DNA from: Blastopirellula sediminis
Lineage (GTDB): Bacteria; Planctomycetota; Planctomycetia; Pirellulales; Pirellulaceae
NCBI RefSeq assembly: GCF_020966755.1
Contig: NZ_JAJKFT010000010.1
Span: forward strand, 930,001-994,000
Direction of reading: 5' to 3'
Length of the DNA stretch: 64,000 nucleotides
Shown here piece by piece: positions 19,171 through 26,801 of this stretch. Numbering within the stretch: position 1 is the first letter of the stretch; the number at the start of each line of letters is the position of its first letter. The notes beneath the pieces are model-generated. The model had not been told where the DNA came from. It ran no database searches and saw nothing but the letters and a program-made list of their open reading frames with translations. The position numbers were made by a program, and so were the translations under genes.

Positions 19171-19846
19171 AACGGCGACTTCGAATCGGAGGCGCCAACT
19201 GCATAAGCTTGCGGCGCTAGCGATTGCGCTTCTCCTGGCGAAAGTTCTCCTTTCGATCGTCTGGGAATATCGCCGTTACTTTCCCCCAGACTTCACGTCG
19301 AACTTTCTCGCCGGCCGCCAAGATACGTTTGTCGGCTGGTACGCGGTTGCGTTTTACGTCCACTTGTTCGCAGGCCCAGCAGCGCTGCTGCTGGGCGCCT
19401 TTCTGCTCTTCAGTGGTCCGCGTTGGCGACAGCACGCGGCCCATCGTTGGGCGGGACGCGCGCAGATGGTCGTCCTCTTTGGCGGACTGCTGCCAAGCGG
19501 TCTGGTCATGTCGACGCAGGCCCTGACCGGCGCAATCGCCGGTTGGGGTTTTGCAGCGCTGGCGATCGCCACCGGCGGTTCCGCAGCCGCGGCCCTTTAC
19601 TATGCGGTGCGCCGTCAGATTCCGGCGCATCGCCACTGGGCCAATCGTTGTCTGCTGCTGTTGATCTCACCGCTGCTATTTCGCGTCGTCAACGGTCTAC
19701 TCTATACGCTCGATCAAGACACCGATCAGGCGTACCAGATCAACGCGTGGCTCAGCTGGCTATCGCTGCTGGCCGGGTACGAACTTTGGCGGCTCTGGAC
19801 GGCGCCCCAAAACTCCTCTTCTCTCACCCCCGAGTCGACATCATGA
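19160..19846 (+). CDS. DUF2306 integral membrane protein embedded in DUF1559 array
   Basis: 228 residues with about six hydrophobic segments; the short H-R-W-A-G-R and H-R-H-W-A-N-R motifs with conserved His/Arg match the DUF2306 family. Function unknown; the family has been compared with heme- or quinone-binding membrane proteins only by the conserved His. Start is GTG with GGAGGGG about 9 nt upstream. It overlaps the preceding DUF1559 gene by 11 nt, and its stop overlaps the next start as ATGA, so it is translationally coupled on both sides. That argues for a functional link between this membrane protein and the pseudopilin-like proteins. Confidence 0.85.
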   Translation: MSTETATSNRRRQLHKLAALAIALLLAKVLLSIVWEYRRYFPPDFTSNFLAGRQDTFVGWYAVAFYVHLFAGPAALLLGAFLLFSGPRWRQHAAHRWAGRAQMVVLFGGLLPSGLVMSTQALTGAIAGWGFAALAIATGGSAAAALYYAVRRQIPAHRHWANRCLLLLISPLLFRVVNGLLYTLDQDTDQAYQINAWLSWLSLLAGYELWRLWTAPQNSSSLTPESTS

Positions 19847-20922
19847 ACGTTCTACCTGCAAAGAAACGCCCGCGCGGCTTTACGCTCCTCGAGTTGTTGG
19901 TTGTGATCGGGATCATCTGCCTCTTGATTGCGCTGTTGTTGCCGGCGGTGCGCCGGTCTTGCGAAGCGTCGCGGCGGATGGCCTGCACCAACAACATGAA
20001 GCGACTCGGCCTGGCGATGCACAACTATGCCGACACGTTCGGCTGCTTTCCGCCGGCGATGGGCGGTACGAATCTGGGAAATGATCCAGAGCAAAGTAAC
20101 GTTGGGCGATTGAGCGGAATGGTCTGCATTCTTCCCATGCTTGAACAGAACGCGTTATACGAACAAATCACCGCGCCGCTGGACGCCGACGACAAGCTTT
20201 ACCCCGCTTTGGGGCCGGCCCCCTGGATCGCCGACTATCCACCCTGGAAAATAGAGTTAGACGAACTGACATGCCCCAGCGCCGTTCGCGAAGCGAGCGA
20301 ACTTGGCCAAACCAACTACGCGTTTTGCATCGGCGATTTGGCTCGTGACGTTCATCAGCCAACCAGGTTGCGCGGGATGTTCGGCGGCAACCTGACGTCC
20401 ACCTTTAAGGATGCGGTCGACGGAACGAGCAACACGATCCTGCTCGGCGAAATCGGCAACCGGTCGGACAATAGAATCGTCGGCCAATACGCGACGATGG
20501 CGCCGGCCGAGATGCTGGATGATCCGAGCAAAAGCCGGCAATTTCGCTCAAAGCGGGACGACGAACGTTATTCCGACGACTTCCCGCTGAGCGAGTTCGG
20601 TCGCGGTGGACGCTGGGCCGACGGCTCGGCCGGAGACAGTCAGTTCAACACCATTCTTCCCCCGAACAGCCCGAGCTGTGCCGTTGGCGGAAGGGAAGCC
20701 GCTGACGGTCTTTATTCAGCGACCGGCTATCATCCGGGCGGCGTGAACGTCACGCGGTTGGACGGCTCGGTCCGCTTCATCTCCGAACAAATCGACTGCG
20801 GCGATCTGACCAAGCCAACCCTCACCGCCGCACAAATGTCTAACCCATTAGTCGGCAGTCCATACGGAGTTTGGGGCGCGCTCGGAACCATCGACGGGGG
20901 TGAAGAAGTCGGCGACTATTAG
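19843..20922 (+). CDS. DUF1559 pseudopilin-like protein, array copy 2
   Basis: 359 residues with the intact prepilin motif G-F-T-L-L-E at residues 12-17 and a long hydrophobic helix. It shares with copy 1 the blocks G-R-L-S-G-M-V, A-P-W-I-A-D-Y-P-P-W, T-N-Y-A-F-C-I-G-D and the H-X9-DG tail. The ATG at 19843 overlaps the stop of the DUF2306 gene (ATGA), indicating coupled translation. A longer frame upstream is only the antiregister of the DUF2306 gene. Presumably an envelope or secreted protein; function unknown. Confidence 0.92.
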   Translation: MNVLPAKKRPRGFTLLELLVVIGIICLLIALLLPAVRRSCEASRRMACTNNMKRLGLAMHNYADTFGCFPPAMGGTNLGNDPEQSNVGRLSGMVCILPMLEQNALYEQITAPLDADDKLYPALGPAPWIADYPPWKIELDELTCPSAVREASELGQTNYAFCIGDLARDVHQPTRLRGMFGGNLTSTFKDAVDGTSNTILLGEIGNRSDNRIVGQYATMAPAEMLDDPSKSRQFRSKRDDERYSDDFPLSEFGRGGRWADGSAGDSQFNTILPPNSPSCAVGGREAADGLYSATGYHPGGVNVTRLDGSVRFISEQIDCGDLTKPTLTAAQMSNPLVGSPYGVWGALGTIDGGEEVGDY

Positions 20923-20986
20923 ATCGCCGCATGCTTGTTTCTCCATCCTTAAGACTTGCTGCAAACGCAATCGTTGAGCCAGCTGC

Positions 20987-22060
20987 ATGAATGCTTATCG
21001 CCGTTCCACCTTCGGCTTCACGCTCGTTCACTTGTTCGTCGTCATTGGCATCATCTGCTTGTTGCTCGCCTTTGTGCTGCCGGCAATTAATCAGGCGCGT
21101 GAAGCAGCGCGGCGGATGAGCTGCGAAAACAATATGAAGATTCTTGTATTGGAGCAACACAATTTTCACGACACTTATGGACGCTTTCCCAAGGTGCTCG
21201 GCGGCACAAACGGGTCCCTCGATCCTATGCAGAGCAATCTGGGGAGACGAAGCCCATGGGTCGATCTTATTCCCTATATCGAGTCGTCGCCGGTCCCCCA
21301 TCAAATTGAGAATCCGCTTACGACCGACGTCGCCACGTATCCCGGCGGAGGACCTGCTCCTTGGATTTCCGACTATCCTCCCTGGCAGCTCAATTGGTCC
21401 TGGTTTGAATGCCCCGCCGCCACGCGCGAACCAAGCGAACTTGGTCAAACCAACTACGCCTTCTGCATCGGTGATCTGGCCCGCGATATTCACGAACCGA
21501 AAAAGTTGCGGGGAGTTTTCGGCGGCGGGCTGACCTGTAATTTTAGAGACGTTACCGACGGAACCAGCAATACGATCCTATTGGGAGAAATCGGTACTCG
21601 TTCCGGCCGCGCCGTCGTCGGGCAATATGCGATCAAAGTCTCGGGCAACATTCTCGACAAACCAAGCCTCCACACGCAATTCCGTTCGCCTGGCAAGGGC
21701 TGGTTCTACGACGACAAATTCGAATTGAGCGAATATGGCCGCGGCGGGCGCTGGGCTGACGGCTCAGCCGGCGATAGCCAGTTCAATACGATCCTGCCGC
21801 CCAACAGTCCCAGCTGCACGGTCGGCGCCAAAGAAGCGGGTGACGGTCTCTACTCAGCCGGCAGTTTTCACCCCGGCGGCGCGAATGTCGCGCTGGCCGA
21901 TGGGTCGGTCCGGTTTATCACAAGTGACATTGATACCGGCGATCTCACCAAGCCGACGCTAACCGTCGAGCAAATGTCGCAGCCAAACGTCGCCAGTCCG
22001 TTTGGAATTTGGGGCGCGCTCGGAACGATCGACGCTGGGGACGAGAGCGGCGACGATTAA
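20987..22060 (+). CDS. DUF1559 protein, array copy 3, prepilin Glu replaced by His
   Basis: 357 residues, clear paralogue of copies 1 and 2 with the same A-P-W-I-S-D-Y-P-P-W, T-N-Y-A-F-C-I-G-D, G-R-G-G-R-W-A-D-G-S-A and H-X9-DG blocks. The N-terminal motif reads G-F-T-L-V-H, so the conserved Glu at position +5 of the mature pilin is His (codon CAC). In pilins that Glu is needed for assembly and efficient N-methylation, so this copy may be cleaved but not assembled, or may have another role. It begins 64 nt after copy 2. Confidence 0.9.
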   Translation: MNAYRRSTFGFTLVHLFVVIGIICLLLAFVLPAINQAREAARRMSCENNMKILVLEQHNFHDTYGRFPKVLGGTNGSLDPMQSNLGRRSPWVDLIPYIESSPVPHQIENPLTTDVATYPGGGPAPWISDYPPWQLNWSWFECPAATREPSELGQTNYAFCIGDLARDIHEPKKLRGVFGGGLTCNFRDVTDGTSNTILLGEIGTRSGRAVVGQYAIKVSGNILDKPSLHTQFRSPGKGWFYDDKFELSEYGRGGRWADGSAGDSQFNTILPPNSPSCTVGAKEAGDGLYSAGSFHPGGANVALADGSVRFITSDIDTGDLTKPTLTVEQMSQPNVASPFGIWGALGTIDAGDESGDD

Positions 22061-22156
22061 GGCGACGCATTTTTCTGGCCGGTTTCTCACGCTGCCATTA
22101 GTCTGAAAGGGCGAACAGGGATATTTTCGTTTCGCTAGCAGCAAAGAGGTTCTCCC

Positions 22157-23251
22157 ATGCACGATTCGCAGCGCGGTGCAGAGACGAATCGGACGTCGCG
22201 CTTTCGCATTATTGACCTATTGGTCGTCGTTTTCATCGTCCTATTTCTGATAGGCTTAACGCTTCCTTCCATGGGACATTCACGTGCGCAATTTGACCGT
22301 GCCCATTGCACCAACAACCTCAAAAACATCCTGCTGGCGACCGCCAACTACGAATCGACCCACGGCGCTCTGCCGATGGCGATGGGAGGAACCGACGTCA
22401 ACGGCGATCCGCTGCAAAGCAACGCCGGCCGACTGAGCGGCATCGTTGCGATGCTGCCGCAGATCGAACAAACGGCGTTGTACGATCAAATCACCGAGCC
22501 GCTCGATGTGGACGGCACGCTCTATCCGCCCCGGGGTCCGGCGCCTTGGATCGCCGCCTATCCTGCCTGGACGACGCAAATCGAGCTTCTGAAATGCCCG
22601 AGCGCCGCCGACGGAACGAGCAAATTCGGGCAAACGAACTACGCGCTTTGCATCGGCGACATGGCCCGCGACATTCATCAGCCGACTGTCGCCCGCGGCG
22701 CGTTCGCCTGCGGTTTGAGTCAACGCATGTCGAAAATCAAAGATGGCGCGAGCAACACGATCTTTTTCGCCGAAATCGGCTCGCTCGACGGCAAACGAAT
22801 CAACGGCCAATATGCGATCGAGCAATCGGACAAGTTGCTCGACAATCCTACGCTCTGCTTGAAGCTACGCGACTCTTGGAACAAAGCCTATTACCCAGGC
22901 AACACGAAGCTCAGCAAACTGGGGCGCGGCGGCCGTTGGGCGGATGGATCCGCCGGAGACAGTTTGTTCAATACAATTCTCCCGCCCAACAGTCCCAGCT
23001 GCGCCATCGACGGCGACGAAGCGGTCGACGGGCTCTATTCGGCCGGCAGCCAGCACAAAGGGGGCGTCAACGTCGGCATGGGGGACGGCTCCGTCAAATT
23101 CATCGTCGACTCGATCGACTGCGGCGATCTTTCGCAGCGAACGCTAACTCAACAAGAAATGTCCGGCCACAAGGTCGCCAGTCCGTTCGGCATCTGGGGC
23201 GCACTCGGCACGGCGGACGGAGCCGAAAAGATTGGCTTTGGCGAATATTAA
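22157..23251 (+). CDS. DUF1559 protein, array copy 4, prepilin motif lost
   Basis: 364 residues; the body keeps all array-specific blocks and the H-X9-DG tail (Q-H-K-G-G-V then G-D-G-S-V-K-F). The N-terminal motif is R-F-R-I-I-D: the Gly before the cleavage site is Arg, the Thr is Arg and the Glu is Asp. The hydrophobic helix remains. Prepilin-peptidase processing is therefore unlikely and the protein may stay as an N-terminally anchored membrane protein. RBS AAAGAGG precedes the ATG. It lies 96 nt after copy 3 on the same strand. Confidence 0.9.
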   Translation: MHDSQRGAETNRTSRFRIIDLLVVVFIVLFLIGLTLPSMGHSRAQFDRAHCTNNLKNILLATANYESTHGALPMAMGGTDVNGDPLQSNAGRLSGIVAMLPQIEQTALYDQITEPLDVDGTLYPPRGPAPWIAAYPAWTTQIELLKCPSAADGTSKFGQTNYALCIGDMARDIHQPTVARGAFACGLSQRMSKIKDGASNTIFFAEIGSLDGKRINGQYAIEQSDKLLDNPTLCLKLRDSWNKAYYPGNTKLSKLGRGGRWADGSAGDSLFNTILPPNSPSCAIDGDEAVDGLYSAGSQHKGGVNVGMGDGSVKFIVDSIDCGDLSQRTLTQQEMSGHKVASPFGIWGALGTADGAEKIGFGEY

Positions 23252-23329
23252 ACGTCGCGGGCAGCTCCGGTAGGAGGCTCTTCTTCTAAGCGTTAAAATG
23301 GCGGGACCTATTTTGGAAGGAGCCTCGTC

Positions 23330-23812
23330 ATGATCTCTGCGCTACTGGTCGTCGCCGCGATCGTCTCGGCCGACGCCGATGCGAAACCGCCGCTGACTGC
23401 GAAAGCAAGTCGCGACAACACGCAGATCCGCCTCTTGAGCGAAGAGAAGCGGACGGTGATCGACGTCGAATGCCCAATCGGAATCGACAACGCGATCGTC
23501 AAACGAACCGGCGACAAGTGGCCGGAACCGCTGATCGTCCGGTTGCACTTGAAGGGGCTCGAATCGTTCCGGGTTGAGAACTACGCGTGGAACGTCTCCA
23601 GCAGCGGAGTGCCGCGCGTCTTGGTTTCCGTTCCAGATGGCGGCACGGTCCAGCTTGGCTTGGCGCACCGCACGACGCCGTTGCGGATCGTCAACAGCGT
23701 TCCGAAGATTCCCTTGCAGGACGGGGGCTATTTTGAAGTGACGCTTCCCGACAAGTTGTTCGAGAACAACCCCGCCGAACTGAAGCTGTCGTGGGTCGAC
23801 TTTTATCGCTAA
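23330..23812 (+). CDS. Small secreted protein of unknown function
   Basis: 160 residues. A short signal peptide (to about S-A-D-A-D-A) is followed by a beta-rich domain without Cys pairs or catalytic motifs. I do not recognise the family. Strong RBS GGAAGGAG 7 nt before the ATG. It follows the DUF1559 array by 78 nt and precedes the DUF1643-like gene by 16 nt, so it probably belongs to the same transcript as the latter. Confidence 0.72.
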   Translation: MISALLVVAAIVSADADAKPPLTAKASRDNTQIRLLSEEKRTVIDVECPIGIDNAIVKRTGDKWPEPLIVRLHLKGLESFRVENYAWNVSSSGVPRVLVSVPDGGTVQLGLAHRTTPLRIVNSVPKIPLQDGGYFEVTLPDKLFENNPAELKLSWVDFYR

Positions 23813-23828
23813 TCAAGGAAGAGCCCTG

Positions 23829-24530
23829 ATGCCCCCGTTTCTCCCGGCCGCCGAACTGAAAAAGACGTACGATATCTTCGGCCACTTCTATACCGTCGCC
23901 GTTTCGCCGGACGAAGTCGCTTCGTGCCGCAGCGTGCTGGAGATCATCGACAAGGAATGCACCCCGGGGGACGTCAACATCATCTGCGATCGGCAGCCCG
24001 ACGCCGTCTTCATCATGATGAACCCCGGCTCGTCGCAGCCGCTGGTCGAAGTGAACAACCATATCGACGCCGACCAGATCGGCGACCTGGCGATCTCGCT
24101 CGTCCCGACCAAGCCTGACACCACCCAGTACCAGGTGATGCGGGTGATGCGTCACTGCGGCTGGCGCCACGTCCGCGTGCTGAATCTTTCCGATCTGCGC
24201 AGCCCGAAGAGCCCGGTCTTTATCAAAACGTTCGAGCGACTGGAAGCGGATCACGACTACGTCGCCCACTCCATCTTCTCGCCGGCGCGTAAGAAAGAGC
24301 TGACGAAGAAGCTCCCCCAAAGCCGCGACACGCCGCTGGTCTTTGCGTGGGGACTCAGCGAAAAACTGAGCCCGCTGATCGAACGTTGTTTGAACGCGAT
24401 CCCGGCCAAGCAAAACTTCACCGGGCTGTTGGCGGAAGGAACCGAAGATAAATATCGCCACCCGCTGCCGACGCTGCAGCGCGATAAAGAGATCTGGTTC
24501 CAGAACATGATCCGGCTCTGCGAAACGTAA
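23829..24530 (+). CDS. DUF1643-like protein
   Basis: 233 residues, soluble. The block F-I-M-M-N-P-G-S followed about 60 residues later by H-C-G-W-R-H-V-R-V-L-N-L-S-D-L-R-S resembles the DUF1643 pattern (L-N-P-S, then a W/Y-G block and N-L-F-x-x-R). No molecular function is established for that family. ATG preceded by GGAAGAG. It sits 16 nt after the small secreted protein and ends in a repeat-bearing intergenic stretch. The family call is moderate; it could be a distinct relative. Confidence 0.62.
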   Translation: MPPFLPAAELKKTYDIFGHFYTVAVSPDEVASCRSVLEIIDKECTPGDVNIICDRQPDAVFIMMNPGSSQPLVEVNNHIDADQIGDLAISLVPTKPDTTQYQVMRVMRHCGWRHVRVLNLSDLRSPKSPVFIKTFERLEADHDYVAHSIFSPARKKELTKKLPQSRDTPLVFAWGLSEKLSPLIERCLNAIPAKQNFTGLLAEGTEDKYRHPLPTLQRDKEIWFQNMIRLCET

Positions 24531-24536
24531 AAATAG

Positions 24537-24683
24537 TAGCCCGAAGCGCAAGCGAGGGAAATGCGTTTGCCAAATGACGAATGAAGAAACCAGAATGACG
24601 AAAACGAGAGGTTGTTCGTCATTCGAGCTTCGACATTCGTCATTTCATTGAGACCGCATTTCCCTCGCTCGCGCTGCGGGCTA
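24537..24683. repeat. Paired dispersed hairpin repeats in inverted orientation
   Basis: Two copies of the CCCGA...GAGGG repeat face each other (24537-24565 and 24655-24683). Inside them lies a second inverted pair, AAATGACGAATG and CATTCGTCATTT. The whole 147-bp stretch can fold into one nested stem. It separates two convergent genes and may terminate both. Other copies of the CCCGA repeat lie at 36158-36324 and 40740-40850. Confidence 0.85.
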
Positions 24684-24696
24684 CGAATGACGTGCG

Positions 24697-25404
24697 TTAC
24701 GACGCACTCGTCGGTTCCGCTTCGGTAACCGGTCCGATGTGCTTTACGTTCTTCTCTTTGAGCCCCGCGCGGATCTTCTCCCAATCAAAACCTTCGCCTG
24801 GATCGTGCTTACGTCCTTTGGGCGTCGCGATGTCGCTGTGGCCGGTGATGTGGGTGATCGCGTATTGGTCGATGAGATAGTTCGAAAGCTTCACCAGCGT
24901 CGCGTACTGGGCGTCGGTGTACGGTTCCCAGTAGCGACCATCCGCTGATTGGATCGGTTCGGGACCTTGGTACTTCCGGCCGTCGTAGGTGACGAACTTG
25001 CCGTCGACCTTTCGTAGCGGGCCCCAGTTGCAGATTTCGATCCCGACGCTGAACGCGTTGACGCCGCTCTTGCCCGCCAAGACGCTTCGTCCCGCATGCC
25101 AGGCCGACTTGTCGAGCGGGACCATTTGCACGACCGTCCCATCGCGGCCAACCACGTAGTGAGACGAAACCTGGGCGTCCGGATTGCGGAACCAACCGAC
25201 GGTGCTCGCCTGCGCGCCTCCGGCCGTGTAGTGCATGATGATCGCCGAAATCGCTTCTCCTTTGCGCTCGCTTTGGTGCGGGCTCGGGTTAAACGTCACC
25301 CAGTCAGGCTGCGCGAGCGCCTGCGGAGAGGCCGAATCTTCGGCCCAAACGAAAGCGGGAAACGCCGCGATCAGCAGCGCACAGCAGAAGAAATTGCGAT
25401 TCAT
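24697..25404 (-). CDS. Secreted N-acetylmuramoyl-L-alanine amidase (amidase_2 / AmpD type)
   Basis: 235 residues with a signal peptide (ending F-V-W-A). The Zn-dependent amidase fold shows the ligands His in I-M-H-Y-T-A-G-G (about residue 55), His in I-T-G-H-S-D-I-A-T-P near 195 and Asp in K-H-D-P-G. W-H-A-G-R and G-I-E-I-C-N-W-G are further family signatures. It should cut the amide between muramic acid and the stem peptide in the periplasm. Planctomycetes have thin peptidoglycan, so turnover or predatory/defensive use are both open. ATG at 25404 is chosen because it yields the signal peptide. Confidence 0.92.
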   Translation of the reverse strand: MNRNFFCCALLIAAFPAFVWAEDSASPQALAQPDWVTFNPSPHQSERKGEAISAIIMHYTAGGAQASTVGWFRNPDAQVSSHYVVGRDGTVVQMVPLDKSAWHAGRSVLAGKSGVNAFSVGIEICNWGPLRKVDGKFVTYDGRKYQGPEPIQSADGRYWEPYTDAQYATLVKLSNYLIDQYAITHITGHSDIATPKGRKHDPGEGFDWEKIRAGLKEKNVKHIGPVTEAEPTSAS

Positions 25405-25609
25405 AGCAGGGAAGCCGATAGCGGAAAAAAGGGAAGAGAAGGGAAGCTCCTCTGATTTTACGTCCTTTCCCCCGCCATGCGAGCGAACCCCGGCAGTCGC
25501 GGGGGAAAGGAAAATTCTGACCCGCAAGGGGGTTACCTCTCATTGCGGCGGAGAGCGGAGCGCCTACGATGATCTAAGGGACTCCATTCCATTTTTAGGC
25601 AAGAAAATC

Positions 25610-26647
25610 ATGAAAGCGATGTTGCTGTCGGAATACAAGCAGCTGGATGTTGTCGAGATCGAAGAGCCGAAAATCGGCCCGCACGACTTGCTGGTGCAAG
25701 TGAAGGCCTGCGGCATCTGCGGCAGCGACATCCATGGCTACGACGGCAGCACCGGTCGCCGCATTCCGCCGCTGGTCATGGGACATGAAGCGGCCGGCGT
25801 CGTCACCAAGGTCGGCTCCGACGTCACCGGCTTCGCCGTCGGCGATCCGATCACCTTCGACTCGACCGTCTCGTGCGGCGTTTGCTTCAACTGCCGCAAG
25901 GGACACATCAACCTTTGCGACAACCGGATGGTCCTGGGCGTCTCGTGCGACGAGTATCGCCGCTACGGCGCCTTCGCCGAGTACGTCTCCGTGCCGCAGC
26001 ACATCTGCTACAAGCTGCCCCCCGGTTTGCCGTTTGAACATGCGGCGATGATCGAAGCGGTCTCGGTCGCCGTTCACGCCGCGAATCGCGCTCCGCTCAT
26101 TCTGGGCGACACCGCGATCGTCGTCGGCAGCGGCATGATCGGTTTGCTCGTCGTGCAAGCGATCCGTCTCGCCGGCGCCGCCCAGGTGATTGCGATCGAC
26201 TTGGATCAAGGACGTTTGGATCTGGCGAAGCAGCTGGGCGCTGACGTCGGTTTGAAAGCGGACGAAGTCGACGTCGTCGACGAAGTGAAGAAGCTGACCG
26301 GCGGTCGCGGCGCGGATGTCGCCGTCGAAGTGGTCGGCGCTACGCGGACGATTCAAACCGCGATCGACGCGACCCGCAAAGGGGGCTCGATCACGCTGGT
26401 CGGCAACTTGTCGCCGAAAGTCGAAATGCCGCTGCAAGCGATCGTCAGCCGCGAGCTTTCGGTCTACGGCAGCTGCGCCTCCAACGGCGAGTACCCGGCC
26501 TGCATCGATCTGCTGGAACGGGGCCTGATCAAGGTTGACCCGCTGATCACCGCCCGCATCTCGCTCGACGAAGGACCGGAATGGTTCAAACGCCTCTACG
26601 CCGGCGAACCCGGGGCGATGAAGGTGATCGTCGATCCGACGAAGTAA
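25610..26647 (+). CDS. Zinc-dependent alcohol/sorbitol dehydrogenase (MDR family)
   Basis: 345 residues. Catalytic zinc site: Cys in C-G-I-C-G-S-D and the H-E pair in G-H-E-A-A-G. Structural zinc: four Cys in C-G-V-C-F-N-C then C seven residues later. NAD motif G-S-G-M-I-G-L near 175. The best match in pattern is to the threonine/galactitol-phosphate/sorbitol dehydrogenase subgroup, so it probably oxidises a polyol or sugar alcohol. ATG at 25610; the frame stays open upstream to 25235 only because it is antisense to the amidase. It lies 154 nt before a sulfatase, consistent with polysaccharide breakdown. Confidence 0.92.
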   Translation: MKAMLLSEYKQLDVVEIEEPKIGPHDLLVQVKACGICGSDIHGYDGSTGRRIPPLVMGHEAAGVVTKVGSDVTGFAVGDPITFDSTVSCGVCFNCRKGHINLCDNRMVLGVSCDEYRRYGAFAEYVSVPQHICYKLPPGLPFEHAAMIEAVSVAVHAANRAPLILGDTAIVVGSGMIGLLVVQAIRLAGAAQVIAIDLDQGRLDLAKQLGADVGLKADEVDVVDEVKKLTGGRGADVAVEVVGATRTIQTAIDATRKGGSITLVGNLSPKVEMPLQAIVSRELSVYGSCASNGEYPACIDLLERGLIKVDPLITARISLDEGPEWFKRLYAGEPGAMKVIVDPTK

Positions 26648-26801
26648 CGGATCCCCCCCCACTCCGCAGAACCGCAATTTGCCTGCGAATCTTTACGCCG
26701 GCAAATTGCTTTCCCCGGAAGTGCGGCCCAAGAGAAAGGTCGAACCGCCGCGACCCGCTGGTTACGATAGAGAGAAACCTCGCCTAACCACGGAAAGAAT
26801 C

